Of a stretch of 64,000 bases of DNA, positions 53,257 to 63,300 are shown one piece after another (the first letter of the stretch is position 1; every line of letters starts with the position of its first letter). A program made the position numbers and the translations under genes. A model generated the notes under the pieces. That model was given only the letters and a program-made list of their open reading frames with translations. It made no database searches and was not told the DNA's origin. This DNA is from Paenibacillus sp. UNC499MF. GTDB taxonomy: Bacteria > Bacillota > Bacilli > Paenibacillales > NBRC-103111. The stretch lies in assembly GCF_900107975.1 (NCBI RefSeq), contig NZ_FNVF01000009.1, forward strand, positions 1 to 64,000. The letters are read 5' to 3'.

Positions 53257-53988
53257 ATGAAATGCAAGCTGTTCTGCCTGCCCTACGCCGGAGGTTCGGC
53301 TACCGTCTATACGAGATGGAAACGCCATCTGCACGGCCATATTGAACTGCATCCCGTTGAACTGGCCGGAAGGGGCAAAAGATTGCTCGAACCTCCTTAC
53401 GGCAGCATGGACGAATTAGTGGAGGATTTATACGAATATTTAGACCCGCAGCTGGACGAAGCTGATTTTGCTTTCTTCGGCCACAGCATGGGAGCCCTCG
53501 TCGCTTACGAGCTGGCGCACGCCGTCAGGAAGAAGCGTGGGCGCGAACCCGTTCATTTGTTCGTCTCGGGGACCTATCCGCCTCACGCCCGCAGGAAGCT
53601 CACGCTGCATCTCTTATCCGATGAAAGACTGCAGCAGGAAATCAGGCTGCTTGGCGGAACCGAGGATGAATTGTTTGAGCGGGAAGAACTGCTGCGGATG
53701 TTTTTACCGGGTCTGCGGAGGGATCTGGAGCTGGTGGAAACACATGCTTTTCAAAGCGGAGCCGAGCTTCTCTCCTGTAACATATCCGTGCTTAACGGAA
53801 AAGAGGATACAGCGACCGAAGGCTTCAACCTGCTCGAATGGTCGGCATATGGCAGCCGGGGCTGTCAACTTTATGAATTCGAGGGAGGTCATTTTTTCAT
53901 AAATGAACATACCGAGCAGGTAGTGTCGCTCATCAACGATGTGCTGGGCAGCCCTGTTGAACGAATGTCCACTAAAAAGGAGTCGTGA
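53257..53988 (+). CDS. Type II thioesterase (GrsT/RifR-like)
   Basis: 243 residues of alpha/beta hydrolase: 'KLFCLPYAGGSATVYTRWKR' at the start, 'ELAGRGKRLLEPPY', nucleophile elbow 'FFGHSMGALVAYELAH', and the closing His in 'FEGGHFFINEHTEQV'. Type II thioesterases remove stalled or wrong acyl groups from NRPS and PKS carrier domains. The ATG begins immediately after the peptidase stop (TAAATG), so translation is coupled. AGGAGG overlaps the end of the peptidase gene. Confidence 0.93.
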   Translation: MKCKLFCLPYAGGSATVYTRWKRHLHGHIELHPVELAGRGKRLLEPPYGSMDELVEDLYEYLDPQLDEADFAFFGHSMGALVAYELAHAVRKKRGREPVHLFVSGTYPPHARRKLTLHLLSDERLQQEIRLLGGTEDELFEREELLRMFLPGLRRDLELVETHAFQSGAELLSCNISVLNGKEDTATEGFNLLEWSAYGSRGCQLYEFEGGHFFINEHTEQVVSLINDVLGSPVERMSTKKES

Positions 53989-53991
53989 TTT

Positions 53992-54846
53992 ATGATACGA
54001 ACCGTCGGAGTTGTCGGTGCGGGTGTAATGGGCAGTGACGTTGCTTTGGATCTGGCTTGTTATGGATACGAAGTGGTGCTCAAAGATATTAGCGAAGATG
54101 TCCTGCATCAAGCTAAAGAGAAAATCAAGACAGATTTCCGGCTGTTAAAGCTGGTCAAGTCTCAGGCGAAACAGCTAACCGTGGAGGACGTCCTGTCCCG
54201 GATCACCTTTACCACGGCTTATGATGACTTCTCGCGTGTCCAGTTTGTGATTGAGAACGTGACAGAAGAGTGGGAGCTTAAGAAAACGGTGTTTACGGAA
54301 TTGTCCGGGGTGTGCGGCTTACAAACCATTTATGCCGTCAACACAAGCTGCATTTCCATTACGAAGGTTGGCTCGCTAATGCCGAGACCGGAGAATGTCA
54401 TCGGTATGCATTTCATGAACCCTGTCCCGATGAAGGAATTGGTCGAGGTCATCCGGGGCGAGCATACATCGGACGAGACCGTTGCCAGCGGGGAGCAGTT
54501 TTTGAAATCATTCGATAAAGTTCCGGTAGTGGTAAATGATTTCCCCGGTTTCGTAACAAATCGAGTCCTCATGCTGACGATTAACGAATGCGTCTGGACC
54601 GTACAGGACGGAGTCGCAGAGCCGAAGGATGTCGATAAGATTTTCCGTTTGGGCTTCGGTCACAAAATGGGGCCGCTTGCTACGTGTGATCTGATCGGCC
54701 TGGATACCATTCTCAATTCGCTGCTGGTGCTGCAGGACAGCTATAAGGATCCGAAATTCCGGCCCTGCCCGCTGCTCGTAAAGATGGTGGATGCCGGTTA
54801 CCTTGGCAAAAAATCGGGAAAAGGATTTTTCGATTACAGCAAGTAA
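53992..54846 (+). CDS. 3-hydroxyacyl-CoA dehydrogenase-like enzyme for hydroxymalonyl-ACP synthesis
   Basis: 284 residues: NAD motif 'VGVVGAGVMGSDVALDLA' at the N-terminus, 'NTSCISITKVGSLMPRPENV', catalytic 'IGMHFMNPVPMKELVEVIRG' (His) and a C-terminal domain 'LGFGHKMGPLATCDLIGLDT'. In extender-unit cassettes this enzyme oxidises glyceryl-ACP at the hydroxyl group. The next three genes (FkbH-like, ACP, acyl-CoA dehydrogenase) complete the set. The role comes from this context; alone it would look like a 3-hydroxybutyryl-CoA dehydrogenase. AAAGGAG precedes the ATG. Confidence 0.9.
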   Translation: MIRTVGVVGAGVMGSDVALDLACYGYEVVLKDISEDVLHQAKEKIKTDFRLLKLVKSQAKQLTVEDVLSRITFTTAYDDFSRVQFVIENVTEEWELKKTVFTELSGVCGLQTIYAVNTSCISITKVGSLMPRPENVIGMHFMNPVPMKELVEVIRGEHTSDETVASGEQFLKSFDKVPVVVNDFPGFVTNRVLMLTINECVWTVQDGVAEPKDVDKIFRLGFGHKMGPLATCDLIGLDTILNSLLVLQDSYKDPKFRPCPLLVKMVDAGYLGKKSGKGFFDYSK

Positions 54847-54858
54847 GGAGGGATAACA

Positions 54859-55923
54859 ATGAACGGGGCAGCGGACAAGTTAAAAGAAGTCAAATGTGTG
54901 ATCTGGGATCTGGACAACACGATGTGGGACGGCATTTTGCTGGAGTCCGACGAGGTGAAGCTAAAACCGCGCATGCGCGAGCTTCTGGCGGAACTTGATT
55001 CTCGCGGCATTCTGCAATCAATCGCAAGCCGCAATGATACGGTGCATGCGCTGGACAAGCTGAAGGAATTCGGTATCGACACCTATTTCCTGTATCCCGA
55101 AATCAATTGGAATGCCAAATCCGTATCGATCGACAAAATACGCTCAAACTTGAACATCGGGATGGACACGATTCTGTTCATCGACGATCAGCCCTTCGAA
55201 CGGGATGAGGTCCTGAGCACCCATCCGGAGGTAGAGTGTCTGGATGTGACGCCTTACGAGACACTGCTCGGTCACCCGCGTCTCAATCCCCGGTTTATTA
55301 CGGAAGATTCAAGACGCCGGCGCGCCATGTATCTGGAAGATATGCTGCGCAAAAACGAAGAAGAATCGTTTGCCGGACCCCAAGAGGCGTTTCTAAGCTC
55401 GCTCGGCATGCGCTTTGTCATTAGCGAGGCTAGAGAGGAAGACTTGAAACGGGCGGAGGAACTGACCATCCGCACAAATCAGCTGAATGCGACGGGTTAT
55501 ACGTACAGCTACGAGGAGCTGGACACGATCAGACAGTCGGATAGTCATATCCTGCTCGTCTGTGAATTGACGGATAAATACGGCTCTTACGGAAAAATCG
55601 GGCTCGCTCTGATCGAATTGAAGGAAAGCTGCTGGCATCTGAAAATGCTGCTCATGTCCTGCAGAGTGATGTCTCGCGGAGTCGGTACCGTCATGCTCAC
55701 GTATATCATGCAGCAGGCGAAAAATGACGGGAAAGTACTCAGGGCCGACTTCAAACAGACGGACCGCAACAAGATGATGTATGTCACGTACCGTTTCGCT
55801 AATTTCACGGAAATTTCAAATGACGGAGAAGGTAACATCCTGTTCGAGAACGAGTTAAACCAAATTCAGCCGTTCCCGCCTTACATTGATGTGCTGGTAA
55901 CGGTTGCCGGGAGAAAGGGGTAA
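54859..55923 (+). CDS. FkbH-like HAD protein (glyceryl-ACP formation)
   Basis: 354 residues. An N-terminal HAD domain carries 'VIWDLDNTMWDGILLESDEV' (catalytic Asp pair), 'SIASRNDTVHALDKLKEFGI' and 'ILFIDDQPFERDEVL'; the C-terminal half is GNAT-like ('ATGYTYSYEEL', 'LKMLLMSCRVMSRGVGTVML'). FkbH proteins take 1,3-bisphosphoglycerate, remove phosphate and load the glyceryl group on the dedicated ACP. This is the first step to methoxymalonyl- or hydroxymalonyl-ACP. No O-methyltransferase (FkbG) is in the window, so the hydroxymalonyl form is favoured. AAGGAGGG precedes the ATG. Confidence 0.93.
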   Translation: MNGAADKLKEVKCVIWDLDNTMWDGILLESDEVKLKPRMRELLAELDSRGILQSIASRNDTVHALDKLKEFGIDTYFLYPEINWNAKSVSIDKIRSNLNIGMDTILFIDDQPFERDEVLSTHPEVECLDVTPYETLLGHPRLNPRFITEDSRRRRAMYLEDMLRKNEEESFAGPQEAFLSSLGMRFVISEAREEDLKRAEELTIRTNQLNATGYTYSYEELDTIRQSDSHILLVCELTDKYGSYGKIGLALIELKESCWHLKMLLMSCRVMSRGVGTVMLTYIMQQAKNDGKVLRADFKQTDRNKMMYVTYRFANFTEISNDGEGNILFENELNQIQPFPPYIDVLVTVAGRKG

Positions 55924-55927
55924 CTAG

Positions 55928-56179
55928 ATGGAAATCAAACAAAAAATCCGCAGTTTTATTGAAAGCAATCTGGTTGTATTTGAGGATGAGGCCGTTTTCA
56001 CCGATGATGATCATATTTTTCAGAAGGGCTTCGTCAATTCATTATTCGCGATGAAGCTTCTCAGCTACATCGAACAAGAATTCGGATTTACGGTCAGCAA
56101 TGAGGATTTGGATATCGCTAACTTCAGCACGCTTAACAATATCGTCAAGCTAATCGAAAAGCATAAGCAGGAGGCCTAA
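55928..56179 (+). CDS. Discrete acyl carrier protein for the extender unit
   Basis: 83 residues, acidic, with the phosphopantetheine attachment site in KGFVNSLFAMKLL (Ser38) and the carrier helix 'SYIEQEFGFTVSNEDLDIAN'. The usual Asp-Ser-Leu is Asn-Ser-Leu here, as in some extender-unit ACPs. It carries the glyceryl group through oxidation to hydroxymalonyl-ACP and delivers it to an acyltransferase domain. It lies four bases after the FkbH stop and four bases before the next gene. Confidence 0.93.
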   Translation: MEIKQKIRSFIESNLVVFEDEAVFTDDDHIFQKGFVNSLFAMKLLSYIEQEFGFTVSNEDLDIANFSTLNNIVKLIEKHKQEA

Positions 56180-56182
56180 GCG

Positions 56183-57364
56183 ATGATTGCACAGACATGC
56201 GAGTCTGCCGCCCAAATCATAGAAGAGGCTAAAATTTTTGCCGGCCGGGAAATCCGGCCGCTCGCAGAAGAAATCGATGTCACAGGCGAGCTGCCCCGCA
56301 GCTTAATTAACCGAATGGGCCAATTGGGATATCTGGCGGCCAGTTGGCCGGCGGAATACGGCGGTCTGGGGCTGGATCCTGTGGCATACGGACTGTTTAC
56401 AGAGCAGATCGGCAAAGCATGCTGCAACACGAGAGCGCTGATAACCGTTCAAACCTCACTGCTGGGAGAGACCATGCTGCGATTCGGCACAGAGGCACAG
56501 AAAAGATACTGGCTGCCGCAGATGGCGCGGGCGGAGAAGCTGGGCGCCTTCGCCTTATCGGAACCGAATGTGGGCTCGGATGCCAAAAGCGTACAGACCA
56601 CCTACCGTAAAGAAGGAAGCCATTATATTCTGAATGGCAGCAAAAAGTGGATTTCATTCGCCGCAATCGCCGATTTTTTCGTCGTGATCGCAGCCGATCC
56701 GAACGGGCAGATCACCTCATTCATTGTAGAGCGCGAACGTGAGGGAGTGCATACACGCCCTATGCCGGGCATGCTCGGCAACCGGGGGGCTCACATTGCG
56801 GAGATTCAGCTCAATGAAGTGAGAGTTCCGGCGGAGAACGTGCTCGGCATCGTAGGCGGAGGCTTTACTTACATCGTATCCACCGCGCTTGATCACGGCA
56901 GATACAGCATTGCCTGGGCCGGAGCGGCAATTGCGGGCGAAGCCCTCGAAGCGATGGTAGCCTACTCCATGTCGCGGTCCCAATTCGGAGAGAAGCTGCA
57001 CCAGTTCCAGCTCGTCAAAGGGCTGATCGGAGACGCGGTCACCAAGGTTCATGCCGCCCGTACGCTTTGTATTGCCGCAGGTGAAATGCGCAAAAGCGGA
57101 GCGGCGGAAGCGGTTGACGAGACAGCGATCGCCAAATATTTTACGTCGAAAGTTGCTGTCGAGGTCACGAACGATACAGTGCAAGTTCACGGCGGCAACG
57201 GCTGCCGCACCGGCTACCCTGCCGAGCGGTTGTTCCGTGAAGCCAAGGTGCTGGAAATCATCGAAGGCACCAGCCAAATTCAGCAGCAGGTCATTTCTCA
57301 ATACGGACTTCGCAAATATGCGGTAAAGAAGCAGGAGGAAGTTCGAATAGGAAAGGATGGGTGA
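56183..57364 (+). CDS. Acyl-CoA dehydrogenase-like flavoprotein for extender-unit oxidation
   Basis: 393 residues of acyl-CoA dehydrogenase fold: 'LISRMGQLGYLAASWPAEYG'-type N-terminal helices, 'FALSEPNVGSDAKSVQTTY' (flavin and substrate binding), 'LNGSKKWISFAA', 'SRSQFGEKLHQFQLVKGLIG' and the end 'VHGGNGCRTGYPAERLFREA' then 'EIIEGTSQIQQ'. In hydroxymalonyl- or methoxymalonyl-ACP cassettes it oxidises the aldehyde-level intermediate. It starts four bases after the ACP stop, all four extender genes being tightly packed. Confidence 0.92.
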   Translation: MIAQTCESAAQIIEEAKIFAGREIRPLAEEIDVTGELPRSLINRMGQLGYLAASWPAEYGGLGLDPVAYGLFTEQIGKACCNTRALITVQTSLLGETMLRFGTEAQKRYWLPQMARAEKLGAFALSEPNVGSDAKSVQTTYRKEGSHYILNGSKKWISFAAIADFFVVIAADPNGQITSFIVEREREGVHTRPMPGMLGNRGAHIAEIQLNEVRVPAENVLGIVGGGFTYIVSTALDHGRYSIAWAGAAIAGEALEAMVAYSMSRSQFGEKLHQFQLVKGLIGDAVTKVHAARTLCIAAGEMRKSGAAEAVDETAIAKYFTSKVAVEVTNDTVQVHGGNGCRTGYPAERLFREAKVLEIIEGTSQIQQQVISQYGLRKYAVKKQEEVRIGKDG

Positions 57365-57368
57365 TAGC

Positions 57369-60300
57369 GTGAAGGAACCTCAAAAGCTGGACAAAAGCAA
57401 CGTTGAAGATATTTTGGCATTGACCCCTATGCAGTCCGGGATGCTGCTTCAATACTTGAGAGATCCCGAAACTACGCAGTATGTAGAGTTGATCGCGCTT
57501 GTTGTCAGCGGGGAGCTGGAGCCCTCTTTGTTTGAACGGGCGTGGGCTTACGTCGTGCAGACCAACGAGGCACTGCGGTCCCTGTACCGCTGGAAAGAGG
57601 TGAACCAGCCTGTTCAAATCGTGCTGCGGGAACATCGTCCCGTTATTCGTTATGAGGACTATTCCGGTTATCGTGAGAGTGCGCAGGCTGGGCTGATTGC
57701 AAACCGGATTGCCTCCGATAAAAAGGAAAAGTTCACGCTGGATCAGGTGCCTTTCCGTCTGACGCTGTGCAAGCAGACCGAACGCAAACACACGCTGCTG
57801 ATGAGCTTTCACCATATTTTGTTCGATGGCTGGAGCACCGGCATTCTGTTGAAGGAATGGCGGAGCGCGTATCTGACGCTGGCGCAGGGGCAGGAGCCGG
57901 AACGGCAGGACAAGCCGCGTCTGAAGCAGTTTATCTCTTTGCTGCAGCAGCAGGACAAGCAGGCACAAGAGGACTACTGGAGCCGGTACTTGCATGACAT
58001 GCGGAACCGTCCCATCGGCACAAGGAGCGCATTAGCTTCGGGGACACCCGAGATGGCCTTATACACGAAAAAACGGAACAGTACCTTCACTGCCCGCCTT
58101 CACCGATGGGTCCGTTCCGCAGAAGTGACGCAGGCCGTTCTTTTATATACGGCATGGGGTATTCTGCTTCAGCACTATACTAACAGTGACGACGTATTGT
58201 TTGGTACCACTGTGTCGGGTCGCAATACGAATATTCCCGGAATGGAGCAGATGGTCGGCTTATTTATTAACACGCTACCGTTTCGCATGACGGCGGGTCC
58301 GGATAAACTTTTGCCCGGGCTCCTGGCCGAGGTGAATGCCTCTATTCAAGCAAGCGAAGAGCATGCGAACACTTCGTTAACGGATATCAAAACATACGGA
58401 GGGCTCAGAGCTGAAGGGAATCCGTTCGATACGCTGGTCGTAGTGGAAAATTATCCGCTGGATGAAGTGCTTACAAGCACCGACGGACCGCTTGTCATGG
58501 AGCCTCATCATATTGAGGAAGAGACCGAGTTCGATTTGACACTCCGCATTACCGTGGCGGAAAAGCTGGAATTAACCTTTTCTTATAATAAGCAGGCGTA
58601 TCCGGAAAATATGATCAAGAGGCTGGCTCATCATTACCTCTACATCCTTGAACAAATCACCCAAGTCTCCACACAGGTTACCGCGTACCGGGAGACAAGG
58701 CTTAAGGATATCGGGATTCTTACCCACGAAGAGCGGGAGCAAATTCTGTTATTCAACCTGACAACTTCAAATTATCCCGGCGGGAAAAGTGTTCATGAGC
58801 TGTTCGAGGAACAGGCGCTGCTGTCTTCTGAGAGTCTGGCTGTAACGGACGAGCGGCAATCCTATACCTATCGTGAGCTGAACGAGCAGGCTAACCGGAT
58901 TGCCCGTTCGCTTCAGGCGAAAGGCATGGAAAGCGGCCAGGTTGTGGGCTTGATGGCGAACAGATCCACCGAATTGATTGCCGGAATCTTCGGCATTCTC
59001 AAAGCGGGAGGGGTCTATCTGCCGCTTGATTCCGCCCATCCGGCCGAAAGGATCGCCTACATGCTGTCCGATGGCAATGTACGCATAGTGCTGGCTTCAC
59101 CCGGTCTTGAAGTCCTGATACCGGAAGAAGCTCAGGTGCTGGAGCTGGACGAAGCGCTTCTTCATCGCGGCGAAGCATCCGGGCTGCCTCCGGCAGGCGG
59201 TCCGGATCATCCGGCTTACGTCATGTACACCTCCGGTTCGACTGGTAAGCCCAAAGGCGTCATTGTCGGACATCGTGGAATCGTGAGGCTGGTCCGGAAC
59301 ACGAACTACGTCCAGTTTGAAGCGCGTGACCGCGTCCTTCAGGCAGGAGCAATCGGCTTTGACGCACTGACATTCGAGGTGTTCGGAGCGCTCTTGAACG
59401 GCGCCAGCCTGCATATTGCGGACAAGCATACCCTGCTGGACAATGCCAGACTGGATACCTTTTTGCGTACGCGCGCAATATCGGGCGGACTGCTGACTCC
59501 AGCCTTATTCAATCAGCTGGCCCAGCAGCGTCCGGAAATGTTCGCCGGTATCCGCAACCTGGTCGTCGGCGGCGATGTGCTCTCTCCGAAACACATTGAG
59601 GCCGTCCGGCAAGCATGTCCCGGGCTGACGATCTGGAACGCGTACGGTCCTACCGAAAACACGGTCATTTCCACCTGTTTCCGTATCGACCGCGAATTTA
59701 ACGAGCATATCCCGATAGGGCGTCCTATCAGCAATTCCTCGGCGTATATCGTCGACCGCTACGATAACCTGCTGCCGATAGGCATTCCCGGCGAGCTGAT
59801 CGTCGGAGGTGACGGTGTTGCCCTCGGCTACTTGAATCGTGCGGAGCTGACGGCGGAGAAGTTTATAACGGATCCCTTCCGCTCAAGCGGGATTATTTAC
59901 AAGACAGGCGATATGGCGCGCTGGCAGGAAGACGGAACCATTGAATATATGGGACGAATGGACCAGCAAGTAAAAATCCGCGGCCACCGCATCGAAACCG
60001 GTGAAATCGAGACGATGCTCCTGCAGCACAAATCCGTGCAAGAAGCAGCGGTGACGGTCCAGCCACGGGGCGCCCAGACTGAGTTATGCGCCTATGTAAC
60101 CGCTACTGAAACAGTGTCCGTGTCCGACCTGCGGGCATATCTTGCCGCAAAATTGCCCGATTATATGATCCCGTCTCATATTGTCCACTTGGAACGGATA
60201 CCGCTGACACCTAACGGTAAGCTGGACCGCAAAGCACTGTCTGCGCTTGCTGAGGCTCCGCGCGAAGTTCAGGAAGCTGCGATGCCGAGGACAGAGCTGG

Positions 60301-63300
60301 AGAATCACATCGCAGACGCCTGGAAAGCCGTGCTTGAGCTGGACCGCATCGGTATCCACGACAAGTATTTTGAAGTGGGCGGCAATTCGATTAACCTCAT
60401 CCAACTGCAGAGCAAGCTGCAAAGGCAGCTTAAGCGTGAGATTCCGATCGTCATGCTTTTCCAATACCCCACCGTATATGAGTTGGCTGCACATTTGGCA
60501 GGCGAAAGTGAACGATCGGCAGATCCCGGAATCGAGAGAGCAGCGGCCGGCAGGAAAAACGAGCAGTCTTCCCTGGCGCAATCCAGCCGTGCGAAGCACG
60601 ACAATGAGGGTAGCCGGGACATCGCGATTATCGGTTTGGCCGGCAGATTCCCCGGCGCACGAAACGTCCATGAGTTTTGGAGCAATTTGCGGCAGGGCAG
60701 AGAGTCGATTTCGTTTTTTTCGGATGACGAACTGGCGGAGTACGGCTTTGACCGTCAGCTTTTGGAACGCCCGGAGTTTGTCAAAGCGAAGGGCGTGCTG
60801 GATGAGATGGACCACTTCGATCCGGCCTTCTTCGGTTATACTCCCGATCAGGCGGCGATTATGGATCCCCAGGTCCGGCTCCTGCACGAATGCGCGTGGC
60901 ATACTCTGGAGGACGCGGGCTGCGACCCGCAACGGTATGCCGGGTCTATCGGGCTGTTTGCCGGGGTAACGAACAATTTCCATTGGCTGTCACAGCTGTC
61001 TGACCGCCTGCACGGGAATTTGTCGGATATGTTTGAGGTTGATTCGCTGAACGATTCGTACACGGTCAGCACCCGCATTTCTCATAAGCTGAATTTGAAA
61101 GGCCCCGCAATCAGTTTGCAAACGGCATGTTCTACCTCACTGGTAGCTGTGCATCTGGCCTGCCAGTCTATTCTTAACGGGGATTGCGATCTCGCTCTGG
61201 CCGGAGGCGCGTCCATCGTGCTCCCTCATAAATCAGGGTATCTGTATCAGGAAGGAATGGTTAAGTCGCCGGACGGCCACTGCCGCACTTTCGATGCCAA
61301 AGCAAAGGGAACGATAGGGGGAGACGGCGTTGGTTTAGTGGCGCTCAAATCGCTCGAGGCGGCTATTGCGGATGGCGACCGGATTTATGCGGTTATCAAA
61401 GGCTCGGCCATCAACAATGATGGCAGCCGCAAGGTCGGCTTTACGGCGCCAAGCGTACAGGGCCAAGCGGATGTTATCGCCAGGGCCCAAGAAGCCGCGG
61501 CAATTCCGGCCGAGAGTATCACCTACGTTGAAGCGCACGGATCTGGAACTACGCTTGGCGATCCGATCGAGATCGAGGCGTTGACGAAGGCATTCCGGAC
61601 GGACAAGACCGGCTTTTGCCGCATAGGCTCCGTAAAAACGAACATAGGACATCTCGATGCCGCAGCTGGGGTAGCGGGATTGATCAAGACGGCACTGGCG
61701 CTTCATTATAAAGAGCTTCCGCCCAGCCTTCATTACGAGACCCCGAATCCGAACATTGATTTCGCGAGCAGTCCTTTCGTGGTCAATACCGGCCTGACTG
61801 ATTGGCGCAGCGACGGCTATCCGCTGCGCGCGGGAGTCAGTTCTTTCGGAATAGGCGGAACGAATGCCCACGTCATCATGGAAGAGGCTCCGGAACAGGA
61901 AAACGCCGGGAAGGGCCGGGCCGATCAGGTGCTGCTATTGTCCGCACAGACACCGGCTGCGCTCGATTCGATGACAGCCAATCTGGGCGTCTATCTCAGA
62001 GAGCATCCTTCGGCGAATCTGGCCGACATTGCCTATACCTTGCAGACCGGCCGGCGTCCCTTCAAATACCGTCGCATGCTCTCCTGCAGCACGGTTGAGG
62101 AAGCGGTAGCAGCACTGACGCCTTCCGCTGACAGGGCTAGCTTCGATGCACGCAAAGTAATCTCCGGCACGGCCGGAGAGGAACGCGGTTCAATCGTATT
62201 CATGTTCTCCGGGCAAGGCTCGCAATATATCAACATGGGGAAGGGGTTGTATGAGACCGAGCCCGTGTTCCGGGAAGAGATGAACCGATGCTTCCGTCTG
62301 TATCTCGACATTACCGGCTCTGATATGAAGGTGATGCTGTACCCGGATGCGGGAGCGGAGGCTGCGGCGGCATCCTCTCCCTTAAATCAGACCAAACATA
62401 TCCAGCCTGCCATGCTTATGCTCGAATATGCGCTCGCGCGACTTCTCCTGTCATGGGGAGTGAAGCCCGATGCGATGATAGGCTACAGCTTCGGCGAGTA
62501 TGCTGCCGCCTGCCTCGCCGGTGTCATGTCACTGGAAGAGGCGATGCGTCTCATCATACTGCGCGGAGAGCTTATGCAGCAGGTCCCGCCGGGCGGGATG
62601 CTCAGCGTGCCGCTTCCTGAGCAAGATATCAAACCTCTTCTTACCGGCTCCCTGTCACTAGCCGTCGTCAACGGGCCTTCCTGCATCGTATCCGGCCCTG
62701 AAGAAGAAATCGCCGCATTCGAACAGCAAATGAAGGCGGGCAAATACGTTTGTATGAGATTGCCGGTGTCGACGGCTTCTCATTCTTCGCTTCTTCGCGA
62801 AGTGGCGGAGCCTTTCGCCGAGGCCGTCCGGCAGGTGCGTTTGAATCCGCCGCAAATACCGTATGTCTCTACAACGACGGGCAAGTGGATAACGGATGAA
62901 GATGCGACAGACCCGGATTATTGGACCCGGCACATGACCGATACGGTTCGTTTTGCGGATGGTATTGAGCGGCTTGTAGAGCAGCAAGGCAGGCTGTTCG
63001 TGGAAATCGGCCCCGGACAGGATTTAACACTCCTGGCGCGTCGCTACATCGATACGAAGCGCGGACAGCAGGCATTCAACCTTATGCGGCCTGAGCAGAA
63101 CAGTATACCGGACACTTCCCTGCTCGTTAACCGGATCGGGAGATTGTGGCTCTACGGCCAGTCTGTCGATTGGAGAGCATTTCATGGGGAAGAACCGCGG
63201 CTGCGTCTCTCTCTGCCTGCTTATCCGTTTGCCGGGCAGCGCTATTGGATCGAGTCGGCTGCTGCGAGTAGTTTACTGCCGGCGGGCAGCGCTAAAAGCA

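Noticed and set aside
60084-60983. 299-codon minus-strand frame inside the hybrid synthetase
   Set aside because: Antisense to the carrier and ketosynthase domains, whose motifs are intact on the plus strand.
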